Below, one piece after another: positions 25,702 to 32,992 of a stretch of DNA of 64,000 nucleotides. The first letter of the stretch is position 1. Every line of letters begins with the position of its first letter. This DNA is from an uncultured Spirochaetaceae bacterium (GTDB lineage: Bacteria; Spirochaetota; Spirochaetia; Treponematales; Treponemataceae). The notes beneath the pieces are model-generated. The model was not told the DNA's origin and searched no databases. It worked only from the letters and a program-made list of their open reading frames with translations. The stretch is taken from contig CADANN010000003.1 in assembly GCA_902789325.1 (NCBI GenBank), forward strand, positions 19,529-83,528, given 5' to 3'. The position numbers and the translations under genes are program-made.

Positions 25702-25958
25702 GGTAGTCTGCCTTCGAGCTCTTCTGTAAAAATATATTCAAGTAAAGCCTTTTTTACCGGAATGAGCGGATAGTTAATAGGCTGAGGGAATGAGAGCTCA
25801 ATAATTTTCTTTCCCATTGGGCTTGTTTCAATACTGAAGAAGATTTGAACTGTATCTGTGCTGGTCGGAAATTCCATTACTGCATCGCAGGTATATTTTC
25901 TAAGATAGAAAATCTGGCCTTCTTCCCGCTGAATATTCTGTAGTTCAATGACTCTCAT
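25695..25958 (-). CDS. Small conserved-looking protein upstream of tsaE
   Basis: An 87-aa protein with no signal peptide, no membrane helix and no family I recognise. It is beta-rich in the first half (MRVIELQNIQREEGQIFYLR) and ends in a short helix (IPVKKALLEYIFTEELEGRL). The overlap of 7 bp with tsaE points to a genuine, co-translated gene rather than a spurious frame. It may be involved in tRNA modification by association only. An 86-bp gap separates it from the PilZ gene. Confidence 0.6.
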   Translation of the reverse strand: MRVIELQNIQREEGQIFYLRKYTCDAVMEFPTSTDTVQIFFSIETSPMGKKIIELSFPQPINYPLIPVKKALLEYIFTEELEGRLPC

Positions 25959-26044
25959 ATTCTTATAGAATACTCCAAAAATGCTGTGATATCAAGTAAT
26001 ATTTTTTTTAATATAACATTCTGTTAGACAATATTTTTGATATT

Positions 26045-27148
26045 CTATAATTCATATTTATAAACAAGTATATGAATTCGGTTTTTAGCTGCCAGCGGTA
26101 TATCAATAAATTGAATATGCAGAGCAAGCTTTCCTGTTGGAAGCCGTCTTGTTCTGCGGATTATTCCAACAAGAGTCTGTTCAATTCCAGAATCAGGTAG
26201 AATTATGCCAATATGCTGTTTTTCTTTTATTGGTAAGGTTGTCTGAATACAACATCCGCCTGCAGAAATGTTTGTGATTTTTCCATCATATTCTTTATCA
26301 CTAAAGGAATATTTCTGGTCTCCTTTTTGTGGATTTGGATTTACCTTTACAGCCTTGAACTTACATTCCATATCTAGGAATTCTCGCTTAAAATGACGCT
26401 GTGCCTGACATTCAAGCTGTTCTGAATGTGAAAGAACCATGTAGATTTTTCCATCATTTCCTTCGTTATAGCGGATAATTCTGGTAATAAGATTGTAAGA
26501 AAGCCCATCTGAAGTTTTAAATGTAAAACGACTTCTTTCCAGCAGTTTTGGACGTCTTGGTGTTGTATAAATGAATTCCGGAACTTCTGCAGTAAAGAAA
26601 TCCTTTTGATTTTGAACTACGGTAAACGGATACTGTTCACCAGAATCAGATATGAAAAAAATCATTACTCCAGGTGCTATCTGGCGGGTAGAGAGAACTT
26701 TTTTTGTCTGAGCAACAATCATTTCCAGCTTAAAAAGACAAGTGAAAAAGTCATTTAACTTAGGCTCTGTCAAAAGATTTTGTTCTTTCATAATGTTATA
26801 TGCATTTCTGAAAAGATTATTTACTTCAAGATTACTTTTTACTGAATAAAGAATATTATTGCATTGAGTTATGCGGCAGATATCCCAGAGAATTGTTGCT
26901 TCTGCCTGGGAAAGATTATTTTCTTTAGTTAGCTTTTGAATGTCTTTATATTTTGTTTTTCGGTTTCTTTCTTTTTCAAGGTATTGTTCAGATTTATAAT
27001 AATTTTTAATTCTCATGAAAATTATAAAGGCAATACCAAGAATTACAGCAAAACAAGCAAGAAGAATGATGATTATTGCTAAATCACCGCGATGTGTCTG
27101 TCTGGCTTCCAGCGGCGAACCGCTTCCTGAACCTAATAAAAAGAACAT
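26045..27148 (-). CDS. Membrane-anchored PilZ-domain protein (c-di-GMP effector)
   Basis: A 367-aa protein with one transmembrane helix (AIIIILLACFAVILGIAFII, residues about 24-47), a helical middle domain (about 60-160) and a C-terminal PilZ domain. The PilZ signature is present: RHFKREFLDM (the arginine part) and DGKITNISAGGCCIQT (N-x-S-x-x-G), so c-di-GMP binding is likely. The middle part (about 165-235) resembles the YcgR N-terminal domain. It lies one base after the 200-aa gene in the fliD cluster, so a role in c-di-GMP control of flagellar motility is a good guess. Treponema and Borrelia PlzA-like proteins act that way. Confidence 0.82.
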   Translation of the reverse strand: MFFLLGSGSGSPLEARQTHRGDLAIIIILLACFAVILGIAFIIFMRIKNYYKSEQYLEKERNRKTKYKDIQKLTKENNLSQAEATILWDICRITQCNNILYSVKSNLEVNNLFRNAYNIMKEQNLLTEPKLNDFFTCLFKLEMIVAQTKKVLSTRQIAPGVMIFFISDSGEQYPFTVVQNQKDFFTAEVPEFIYTTPRRPKLLERSRFTFKTSDGLSYNLITRIIRYNEGNDGKIYMVLSHSEQLECQAQRHFKREFLDMECKFKAVKVNPNPQKGDQKYSFSDKEYDGKITNISAGGCCIQTTLPIKEKQHIGIILPDSGIEQTLVGIIRRTRRLPTGKLALHIQFIDIPLAAKNRIHILVYKYEL

Positions 27149-27751
27149 TTAAGCCTCCTGCATAGTTTTAAGGGCTTCTGAAATCTCTTTTAATCTAGGA
27201 CAGATTTCATATTCCGAAAGATCTCCAAGCATAACAGTATCATTGTTTTGCAGTGCATCTTCGAAGTCTTTCAAAATAGGAGAGAAATCAGCAAAGAAAT
27301 CTTTAAAATTCATGCCACCTAAAGATGAGGCTGTGAAGGTTTCTGGGAAAAGCGATGCGAGAGTTGCAATGTGGCAGAACTGGTCAATGCTGTCTGCAAG
27401 TTTTTTTATAGATTCGCTTACTTCAAGATTTTTTCCACTCTGAAGTGCAACAGGAACTCCTTCCATCTGAAGTGCTAATTCATTAAATAATTCTGCAAGC
27501 TTTGCAAAAGAAGCTTTTATATCATTTTTTGTTACAATTGAAAATTCGAATTTTGTATCTTTTCCAAGAGGCTTTGAAGCTTCTTCATCAAAAAGTTCTG
27601 CTGTAATCTGTTTACCGTCTACTGTAATTCCGATTACAGCTGCATCATTTTCTTCGCAGGTCTTTTCAAAAGATTTGAGTACATCTCCAATTGTCTGCTC
27701 ATCTTCCAGTTGAACTTCAACCTGCTGTCCATTGATGTAAAATTCTATCAT
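27149..27751 (-). CDS. Protein of unknown function in the fliD cluster
   Basis: A 200-aa, acidic, soluble protein. Residues 1-75 look like a small beta-grasp-type domain (MIEFYINGQQVEVQLEDEQT) and the rest is helical (DIKASFAKLAELFNELALQM; KNLEVSESIKKLADSIDQF). I do not recognise it. It lies 12 bp after fliD and directly before the PilZ gene, which is where many bacteria have fliS or fliT, the small helical chaperones for flagellin and FliD. It could play a similar role, but no sequence match to FliS or FliT is visible to me. Confidence 0.6.
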   Translation of the reverse strand: MIEFYINGQQVEVQLEDEQTIGDVLKSFEKTCEENDAAVIGITVDGKQITAELFDEEASKPLGKDTKFEFSIVTKNDIKASFAKLAELFNELALQMEGVPVALQSGKNLEVSESIKKLADSIDQFCHIATLASLFPETFTASSLGGMNFKDFFADFSPILKDFEDALQNNDTVMLGDLSEYEICPRLKEISEALKTMQEA

Positions 27752-27763
27752 ATACTACCTGCC

Positions 27764-29836
27764 TTACTTATTTTGATTTTGATTCTGTTTTACAAAGTTC
27801 GAAATTGTATTCTGCTGCGCTTCTAGGCTGTTCAGCGAACCTTCCATCTGGCTATATTTGTTACGGAGTTCTGCCTCCTTTTTATCCATCTGAGCTTCAA
27901 GCTTTGAAATACGGGTTTCTGAGCTTTTGATTTTCGAATCAAGCGTAGAAGTTTTCATTGCTAGAATTCCACCAGTTTGTGTATAAGCTGAAATCTGTTT
28001 ATCGAGCTTATAAGCAATGCCGGAATCTACAATTAAATCTCCGTCTGAGTCGTAACCAAAAAGCATTTTAATATCATCAAGATGATTTGCCAGTGCATCA
28101 TCAAGTTTCTTTTCGTCAATTTCAAGATAACCGCGAAGTTTACTCTGAGAATAGCCTCCAGAATAACCGCTGGCATTAGTTGCAATTCCAAGCTGAGAAA
28201 GCATTGTAATTTCTGCTGAATCAGAGAACATATATCGTGCGGCGATTGTAGAAGCCATATTTGATTTTATGCTTGTGAGTGAAAAATCAGACTGGAAAAG
28301 TCCGAGCTTTTTCTGTTCAGCTTCGCGTTCATCATTTGTAAGATAATCAAGTTCTTCGATAATTTCAGGCTTATTCTGAGAAAGAATATTGAGTTCTGCA
28401 ACTGCCTGGTTGTATTTTCCAACAAAATCAATAATTGCAGTTTTTGAGGAATCAACATCAGGTTTTACTGCTATAGTTGCAGTTTTTTCTGTTTTGTCGT
28501 GAACATTTAATGTAATTTCAGGGACAACATCATCAATTTTATTTGATGAACGTGTAATTGTAATTCCTTCATATTTGATGATTGCGTCATCTGCAGTAGA
28601 AACCGGATGCTTTGGCCCATATCCCAAATCCTTTACCGGGTCGAGCGCTGTAATATCAGAAATTTCAAAACTGGTTCCTGTATTTAAGTTGCGTACGGCA
28701 ATTGCTTTTATTCCAGGATAATCAGCAAGCTTTACATCAATCTGAGCAGGCTTATCTTCTTCTGCCGCTGGTGTATAAGGAATTTCTTTCTCAGTGCCAT
28801 CTTCCATAACTGCATATAGAATTGAATCTGTAAGAACAGGTTCAAGTGGGGCAGGAGGTTCTTTTGGAAGATTCAGATTTGTATCTGATTCATTATTGCT
28901 TATGACAATTCCGCCAAATTCTGCAGTTCCGGCATCTGGCAGTTCTGGTTGAATAAGAGTCTGGTTTATTGCCGGTGTAATATCTTCAGTTTCCTTTTTT
29001 GTTACAGTAAACTGAAGATGTAATGCTGTATCGCGCAGGATTTTTTCTGGTACCTTTACCTGATATGCTCCGCGAGGATCTACAGTTACACTTTCGTTTT
29101 CTTCGTTGTATTTTGTATTTATAAGAGAAAGAACCGGCATATATGGCGGTTCGTCATATTCAATTTTATTTACAGGTAATATTTCGTTTTGTGAATTTGC
29201 AAAAGTTTGTGTTTCAGATTTGATTTTATCTACCATTCCTGAATCAAAGGCAAAGGTTTTTGCATCATCTTCAAAAATGAGACGGTTTTCTTTTCCTGTA
29301 GGAACAGCTTCAATAAGCAGCGATTTTTTACCTGCGCTGGCACCAATTATTGAAGATTTAATTATATTATTTCCACGTTTATTGATTGCTGTAGAAAAAT
29401 CTTTTAGAGTGCCGCCTTTCCAGTTGAAGGTAATCTGTTTTTCTCCAACTTTGTAGGTGTAAGTACCTTGTGGAACTTTGAAATCATTTTCAAGCTCATC
29501 TGTAAGGAATCGGTCAGAAGAAGCGGCCTGTAAAACATCTACCTTAAAAGACTGAAGACTTGCACTGCGGTTTGCTTCTGCAGTAATAGCATATTCTTCG
29601 GTTGATGAGGTGAGTTTACTGTTAAATGGATTTTCAAAAGAATAGAGAGTTTTTGTATTATCTCTTAAAGAGGTTAGTCTGGAATTAATATCGCGCCAGG
29701 CGTTCTTTTCAGTTTTTAAATTTTCAAGCTGATTCTGTTCCCTTGTGAGAGGGACACGCTCAATTTTCATGAGCTTTTCTACAGTATCATTTGTGTTATA
29801 CTGATCAGTAACGCCTGGTATGTTCAGTCCGGCCAT
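27764..29836 (-). CDS. fliD: Flagellar filament cap protein FliD (HAP2)
   Basis: FliD caps the growing flagellar filament and inserts flagellin. The 690-aa protein has the usual N-terminal start (IPGVTDQYNTNDTVEKLMKI, then RVPLTREQNQLENLKTEKNA) and the FliD C-terminal coiled coil (KMSTLDSKIKSSETRISKLE; LEAQQNTISNFVKQ). Between them lie an extended variable domain (about 230-420) and the GFSGGYSQSKLRG-like motif. No Shine-Dalgarno sequence is obvious before ATG 29836; the start is 4 bp after flaG, so translation is probably coupled. Spirochaete FliD is often near this length. Confidence 0.94.
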   Translation of the reverse strand: MAGLNIPGVTDQYNTNDTVEKLMKIERVPLTREQNQLENLKTEKNAWRDINSRLTSLRDNTKTLYSFENPFNSKLTSSTEEYAITAEANRSASLQSFKVDVLQAASSDRFLTDELENDFKVPQGTYTYKVGEKQITFNWKGGTLKDFSTAINKRGNNIIKSSIIGASAGKKSLLIEAVPTGKENRLIFEDDAKTFAFDSGMVDKIKSETQTFANSQNEILPVNKIEYDEPPYMPVLSLINTKYNEENESVTVDPRGAYQVKVPEKILRDTALHLQFTVTKKETEDITPAINQTLIQPELPDAGTAEFGGIVISNNESDTNLNLPKEPPAPLEPVLTDSILYAVMEDGTEKEIPYTPAAEEDKPAQIDVKLADYPGIKAIAVRNLNTGTSFEISDITALDPVKDLGYGPKHPVSTADDAIIKYEGITITRSSNKIDDVVPEITLNVHDKTEKTATIAVKPDVDSSKTAIIDFVGKYNQAVAELNILSQNKPEIIEELDYLTNDEREAEQKKLGLFQSDFSLTSIKSNMASTIAARYMFSDSAEITMLSQLGIATNASGYSGGYSQSKLRGYLEIDEKKLDDALANHLDDIKMLFGYDSDGDLIVDSGIAYKLDKQISAYTQTGGILAMKTSTLDSKIKSSETRISKLEAQMDKKEAELRNKYSQMEGSLNSLEAQQNTISNFVKQNQNQNK

Positions 29837-29840
29837 AGGC

Positions 29841-30227
29841 TTATATTACTTCGTCGAACATTGAGCCAATAGCTTTTCTGATGCGAAGCTTAAGTTTTTG
29901 CATATCTTCTGACGGAATTTGCTTGATAACCTGATTTGTTTCCGAATCTACAATAGATACGACAACGCTACCAAGTTCTTTGTTCACGCTGAACTGAAGC
30001 TTGTTTCCGCCAACCATTTCTGTCATTCTCTGGAGCGCTTGTGAATCTGCCTTTAGTTCGGCAATATTCTGTTCTATGTTCTGCGCTACCTGGGCTCCTG
30101 TGGGAGTAATGGATTGGGCAGCAACCTGTTTAGGAGCAGTATTGCTTGCTGTATTCCTGTTAATGTTATAAAGAGACTGGCCATCCATTGCCACATGAAC
30201 CATTGAATTCGTATTAATAGTATTCAT
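29841..30227 (-). CDS. flaG: FlaG-family flagellar protein
   Basis: FlaG limits filament length in some bacteria, and the gene usually sits next to fliD. The 128-aa protein has a variable N-terminal half and the conserved C-terminal domain: LQFSVNKELGSVVVSIVDSE, then QVIKQIPSEDMQKL. AGGAGGAG lies 4 nt before the ATG. It is 4 bp upstream of fliD and 54 bp downstream of the flaB terminator. Confidence 0.9.
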   Translation of the reverse strand: MNTINTNSMVHVAMDGQSLYNINRNTASNTAPKQVAAQSITPTGAQVAQNIEQNIAELKADSQALQRMTEMVGGNKLQFSVNKELGSVVVSIVDSETNQVIKQIPSEDMQKLKLRIRKAIGSMFDEVI

Positions 30228-30242
30228 AGTTCTCCTCCTTGA

Positions 30243-30286
30243 AAAAAATGGAAAGGGAAGGGGGGCGCATACCCCTTCCTTCCATA
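30243..30286 (-). terminator. Terminator after the second flaB gene
   Basis: On the minus strand GGAAGGAAGGGG and CCCCTTCCCTTTCC form a stem of about 12 bp with a bulge, followed by seven T's after an A. It lies 58 bp after the flaB stop and just before flaG, so flaG-fliD depend on read-through or on a promoter I cannot see. Confidence 0.85.
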
Positions 30287-30343
30287 TTTCAAATCAAAAA
30301 GATGACATCCAGTTATCTCTTCAATTCAATTTTTTTAATTAGT

Positions 30344-31189
30344 CTACTGAAGCAGTGCCAATACAGTCTGTGACTGGTTATTAGCCTGAGCGAGCATTGC
30401 GGTTCCAGCCTGTGTGAGAATGCTGTTCTTTGTGAATTCAACCATCTCAGAAGCCATGTCTGTATCACGGATACGGCTTTCTGCAGCCTGGGTGTTTTCA
30501 GCAGCAATGTTTACGCCCTTTGCAGCCATTTCGAAGCGGTTCTGATAAGCACCGAGATCTGCTCTCTGCTTGTTAACATTTGTCAACGCAGCATCAATAG
30601 CAGCAAGTGTCATATTTGCTTCGTCAGGTGATGCAATAGAAATCTGCTCATCGCCACCCTGAGCGCCCTTGAGTCCAAGAGCTGATGCTGTCATAGTGCC
30701 GATGTAAACGCGAGCGTTCTGGTCAACGTTTGCACCAATCTGGAACTGCATTGTGTCTCCGCCTTCTGCGAAGCGTCCTGTAAGCATATTCATGCCGTTG
30801 AACTGAGCTACGCTGGCAATGCGGTCAACTTCAGCAACGAGCTGTGATACTTCAACCTGAATCTGCATGCGGTCTTCATCGCTGTAGATACCGTTAGCTG
30901 CCTGAACTGCGAGCTCGCGAACACGCTGAAGAATGTCTGTAGTTTCAGTCAGATAACCTTCTGTTGTCTGGATGAAAGAAACACCATTCTGGATGTTCTT
31001 AGAAGCCTGGTTCAAACCACGGATTTGGCTGCGCATCTTTTCAGATACAGCAAGTCCTGATGCATCGTCTCCGGCGCGATTGATGCGTTCACCAGAAGAG
31101 AGCTTCTCCATGTTTTTCATGATTGACTCATTAGAGATGTTTGTTACACGATCTGCATAGAGTGAGCTCATATTGTGATTAATAATCAT
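30344..31189 (-). CDS. flaB: Flagellin FlaB (periplasmic filament core), downstream copy
   Basis: FlaB proteins form the core of the spirochaete periplasmic flagellum. The protein is 281 aa from ATG 31189, chosen because GGAGG lies 8 nt upstream and the family opens [14 protein letters not shown]. Both flagellin ends are present: the N-terminal [20 protein letters not shown] and the C-terminal [28 protein letters not shown] helix. The start at 31228 would add a sequence not seen in FlaB. The other flaB, at 31546, is similar but not identical. It is preceded by a highly structured leader (31214-31348) and a CsrA-type site. Confidence 0.96.
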   Translation of the reverse strand: MIINHNMSSLYADRVTNISNESIMKNMEKLSSGERINRAGDDASGLAVSEKMRSQIRGLNQASKNIQNGVSFIQTTEGYLTETTDILQRVRELAVQAANGIYSDEDRMQIQVEVSQLVAEVDRIASVAQFNGMNMLTGRFAEGGDTMQFQIGANVDQNARVYIGTMTASALGLKGAQGGDEQISIASPDEANMTLAAIDAALTNVNKQRADLGAYQNRFEMAAKGVNIAAENTQAAESRIRDTDMASEMVEFTKNSILTQAGTAMLAQANNQSQTVLALLQ

Positions 31190-31196
31190 ATTTGTG

Positions 31197-31205
31197 CCTC
31201 CATGT
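31197..31205 (-). promoter_or_regulatory. CsrA-type binding site over the flaB ribosome site
   Basis: The minus strand reads ACATGGAGG, fitting the CsrA core ACANGGANG. The GGAGG is also the Shine-Dalgarno sequence of flaB (ATG at 31189). CsrA bound here would block translation. Confidence 0.6.
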
Positions 31206-31213
31206 TTACTTAA

Positions 31214-31348
31214 AACAAAAAGCCTCATGCTTTTTGTCCTGCGGGTGAAGGCTAAATTAGTACTGCGCCTCTAATTTAGTTTCAGACCATTCAGCAGGAA
31301 TAGTCAGTCTATTGCTAAACCGACTGTTCCTACTGCCACCAGCCTTCA
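31214..31348 (-). ncRNA. Structured flaB leader RNA (multi-stem element)
   Basis: Read on the minus strand, UGAAGGCU (31341-31348) can pair with AGCCUUCA (31246-31253), closing a junction. Inside are a 14-bp hairpin with one mismatch (31292-31305 with 31322-31335) and a 9-bp perfect hairpin (31252-31260 with 31271-31279; it overlaps the closing stem by two bases). Next downstream is a perfect 9-bp hairpin, ACAAAAAGC/GCTTTTTGT (31215-31237), and the start codon follows 26 nt later. I do not recognise it as a named riboswitch. The pairing is seen; the function is inference. Confidence 0.55.
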
Positions 31349-31476
31349 TGGAAACACTAATGTCAAAGAACAATGCGCCGCTGAAAACGGGCATGTTAAA
31401 ATCAATAATTGCTTATTAATTTTACGATGTTTTTGCTGAAAAGAAAAGAGGAGAGTCACAAAAAAAAACACCGCGC

Positions 31477-31516
31477 TAATTAATTTTAGGCTGCTTACGC
31501 AACCTAAAATTAATTA
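31477..31516 (-). terminator. AT-rich hairpin after the first flaB gene
   Basis: TAATTAATTTTAGG and CCTAAAATTAATTA form a perfect 14-bp stem around a 12-nt loop. On the minus strand it is followed by GCGCGGTG and then nine T's, so it may be a weak or partial terminator. It lies 30 bp after the flaB stop at 31546. Confidence 0.65.
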
Positions 31517-31545
31517 TATCTCACTATCTTAGTAAAGACAAGCAA

Positions 31546-32406
31546 TTATCTAAGAAGACTAAGAACATTCTGTGACTGTGAGTTAGCCTGAGCGAGCATT
31601 GCGGTTCCAGCCTGCTGAAGTACAGAATTCTTTGTGAACTCTACCATCTGTGAAGCCATATCAGTATCGCGGATACGTGATTCTGAAGCCTGGAGGTTTT
31701 CAGCACCAATATCCAATCCCTTTACTGTAAGTTCAAGACGGTTCTGATAAGCACCGAGGTCAGCACGCTGTTTGTTGATCTTCTTGAGTGCTTCATCAAT
31801 AGTTCCGATTGCGCGGTTGGCATCTTCCGGTGTAGCAAGTGAAAGCTTCTCTTCTGAACCAAGTTCGCGAACTCCGAGAGCTGCTGCAGACATAGTACCG
31901 ATGAATACCTGTACTCTCTGATCCATGTTAGCACCAATATGGAACCACATAGAAGCAGTTACAACATTTTCTCCCATAGGCTGTGCGAAACGGCCAGTAA
32001 GCATGTTCATGCCGTTAAACTGAGCGGCAGAAGCAACGCGGTCAACTTCAGAAACGAGTGCTGAAATTTCAACCTGAATCTGCATGCGGTCTTCTTCAGA
32101 GTAGATTCCGTTTGAAGCCTGAACTGCAAGTTCACGGATACGCTGCATGATGTCAGTTGTTTCCTGGAGGTAACCCTCTGTTGTCTGGATAAAGCTGATA
32201 CCATTTGAACAGTTCTGTGAAGCCTGGTTCAAACCGCGGATCTGTGCGCGCATCTTTTCAGATACAGCAAGTCCTGAAGCATCATCACCTGCACGGTTGA
32301 TTCTCTGACCCGATGACAGTTTCTCCATATCTTTGTTAAGACCGAGACCTGTAACTCCGAGCTGACGATTGGCAAACATTGCCGACATGTTGTGGTTGAT
32401 AACCAT
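31546..32406 (-). CDS. flaB: Flagellin FlaB (periplasmic filament core), upstream copy
   Basis: A 286-aa core flagellin, like the copy at 30344. It begins [17 protein letters not shown] and has [20 protein letters not shown] in the N-terminal helix and [24 protein letters not shown] sequence at the C-terminal end. The two copies share most of D0/D1 and differ in the middle (about 140-190). AAGGAGG lies 7 nt before ATG 32406. A sigma-28 promoter lies at 32566. The leader has two hairpins with GGA in the loop (32410-32424, 32430-32449), the expected target for the CsrA encoded at 24349. Duplicate flagellins are normal in spirochaetes. Confidence 0.96.
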   Translation of the reverse strand: MVINHNMSAMFANRQLGVTGLGLNKDMEKLSSGQRINRAGDDASGLAVSEKMRAQIRGLNQASQNCSNGISFIQTTEGYLQETTDIMQRIRELAVQASNGIYSEEDRMQIQVEISALVSEVDRVASAAQFNGMNMLTGRFAQPMGENVVTASMWFHIGANMDQRVQVFIGTMSAAALGVRELGSEEKLSLATPEDANRAIGTIDEALKKINKQRADLGAYQNRLELTVKGLDIGAENLQASESRIRDTDMASQMVEFTKNSVLQQAGTAMLAQANSQSQNVLSLLR

Positions 32407-32409
32407 AAT

Positions 32410-32424
32410 ATTCCTCCTTGGAAT
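32410..32424 (-). promoter_or_regulatory. CsrA-type hairpin over the Shine-Dalgarno of flaB
   Basis: On the minus strand AUUCC-AAGGA-GGAAU: a 5-bp stem whose loop shows GGA, and the same bases (AAGGAGG) are the ribosome site for ATG 32406. This is the geometry of known CsrA targets. Confidence 0.65.
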
Positions 32425-32429
32425 GTGAG

Positions 32430-32449
32430 CAGAAGAATCCTTTCTTCTG
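32430..32449 (-). promoter_or_regulatory. CsrA-type hairpin upstream of flaB
   Basis: On the minus strand CAGAAGAA-AGGA-UUCUUCUG: a perfect 8-bp stem with GGA in a four-base loop, 5 nt upstream of the SD hairpin. Two sites side by side suit a CsrA dimer, as in the B. subtilis hag leader. Confidence 0.65.
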
Positions 32450-32460
32450 TTAAAAGATGC

Positions 32461-32504
32461 AAAAATGCGTAAATGTTTTTACAAGGCTACATCTACACAT
32501 TTTT
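32461..32504 (-). other. Long hairpin in the flaB leader
   Basis: AAAAATGCGTAAATG (32461-32475) pairs with CATCTACACATTTTT (32490-32504) over 15 bp; the two mismatches are G-U wobbles in the minus-strand RNA. The loop is 14 nt. It lies between the sigma-28 promoter and the two CsrA-type hairpins. Confidence 0.6.
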
Positions 32505-32565
32505 GCCCGAAACGCCTGACTGCTGCTTCAGCGAAGTCGATACAGTCATAACACTTCTACACTAA

Positions 32566-32593
32566 ATATCGGCAGGAATAGAAAAATACTTTA
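32566..32593 (-). promoter_or_regulatory. Sigma-28 (FliA) promoter of flaB
   Basis: On the minus strand TAAA (32590-32593), 16 nt and GCCGATAT (32566-32573). The -10 is a perfect match to the sigma-28/sigma-D consensus and the spacer is inside the 14-16 range. The leader before ATG 32406 is about 155 nt. Confidence 0.88.
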
Positions 32594-32704
32594 ATAAAAA
32601 TTTTGTAAATTTTTTAAATTAATTTCTTTTAATCCAATTAATAAAAATTCACAGAATTAACGGCTTGTTAATCATTTTAGAAGGGTGAAAAAAATTGATA
32701 AAAA

Positions 32705-32742
32705 AAGACAAAAAAAATCCAGAGTGTAAAAACTCTGGATTT
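32705..32742 (-). terminator. Terminator of tRNA-Met
   Basis: AAATCCAGAGT and ACTCTGGATTT form a perfect 11-bp stem with a GTAAAA-type loop; on the minus strand it is followed by a T-run. It begins six bases after the tRNA. Confidence 0.9.
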
Positions 32743-32747
32743 AGAGG

Positions 32748-32820
32748 TAGCGACTAATGGGATTGAACCATTGACATCACGGATATGAGCCGTGTGCTCT
32801 ACCAACTGAGCTAAGTCGCC
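32748..32820 (-). tRNA. tRNA-Met (anticodon CAT, elongator type)
   Basis: A 73-nt cloverleaf: acceptor GGCGACT/AGTCGCT with a G1-U72 pair, anticodon stem CACGG/CCGTG and loop CTCATAT, T loop TTCAATC, discriminator A. The three G-C pairs of initiator tRNA are absent. A tRNA-Ile with modified CAT is the alternative, but the close fit to the B. subtilis elongator tRNA-Met (ACGG-UUCAUAC-CCGU) favours Met. Confidence 0.85.
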
Positions 32821-32907
32821 AAAAGATGTTGCTATATTATCATTTTGAATGAATCAGGTCAATAGCTAAATCATCAAAAATATAAAAAATCTTTTTGTGA
32901 AAATATA

Positions 32908-32924
32908 TGGCACGAAACTTGCAT
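32908..32924 (+). promoter_or_regulatory. Sigma-54 (RpoN) promoter of the sigma-like gene
   Basis: TGGCACGAAACTTGCAT matches the -24/-12 consensus TGGCAC-N5-TTGCA exactly, with the key GG and GC ten bases apart. It lies 69 bp before the start codon at 32993. A sigma-54 promoter needs an ATP-using activator bound upstream; I could not identify its site in the AT-rich 32821-32907. Confidence 0.85.
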
Positions 32925-32992
32925 ATATAAGCGTACCGGTCATTTCTACTACTACGTCTTTCATTCCGGAACAATAAAGAAAGAGGTTAAAA

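Noticed and set aside
31190..31228. A longer start for the downstream flaB, adding 13 residues.
   Set aside because: GGAGG lies 8 nt before ATG 31189 and FlaB proteins start at the MIINHNMS motif; the extra codons are leader RNA.
31365..31370. TTGACA (minus strand, near 31365) as the promoter of the downstream flaB.
   Set aside because: No -10 element at 16-18 nt; the sequence there is the closing stem of the leader.
32558..32573. ACACTAAATATCGGC upstream of flaB resembles half of the NrdR box found at 37609.
   Set aside because: It overlaps the sigma-28 -10 element (ATATCGGC on the plus strand) and lacks the second arm TAGTGT, so the likeness is probably chance.
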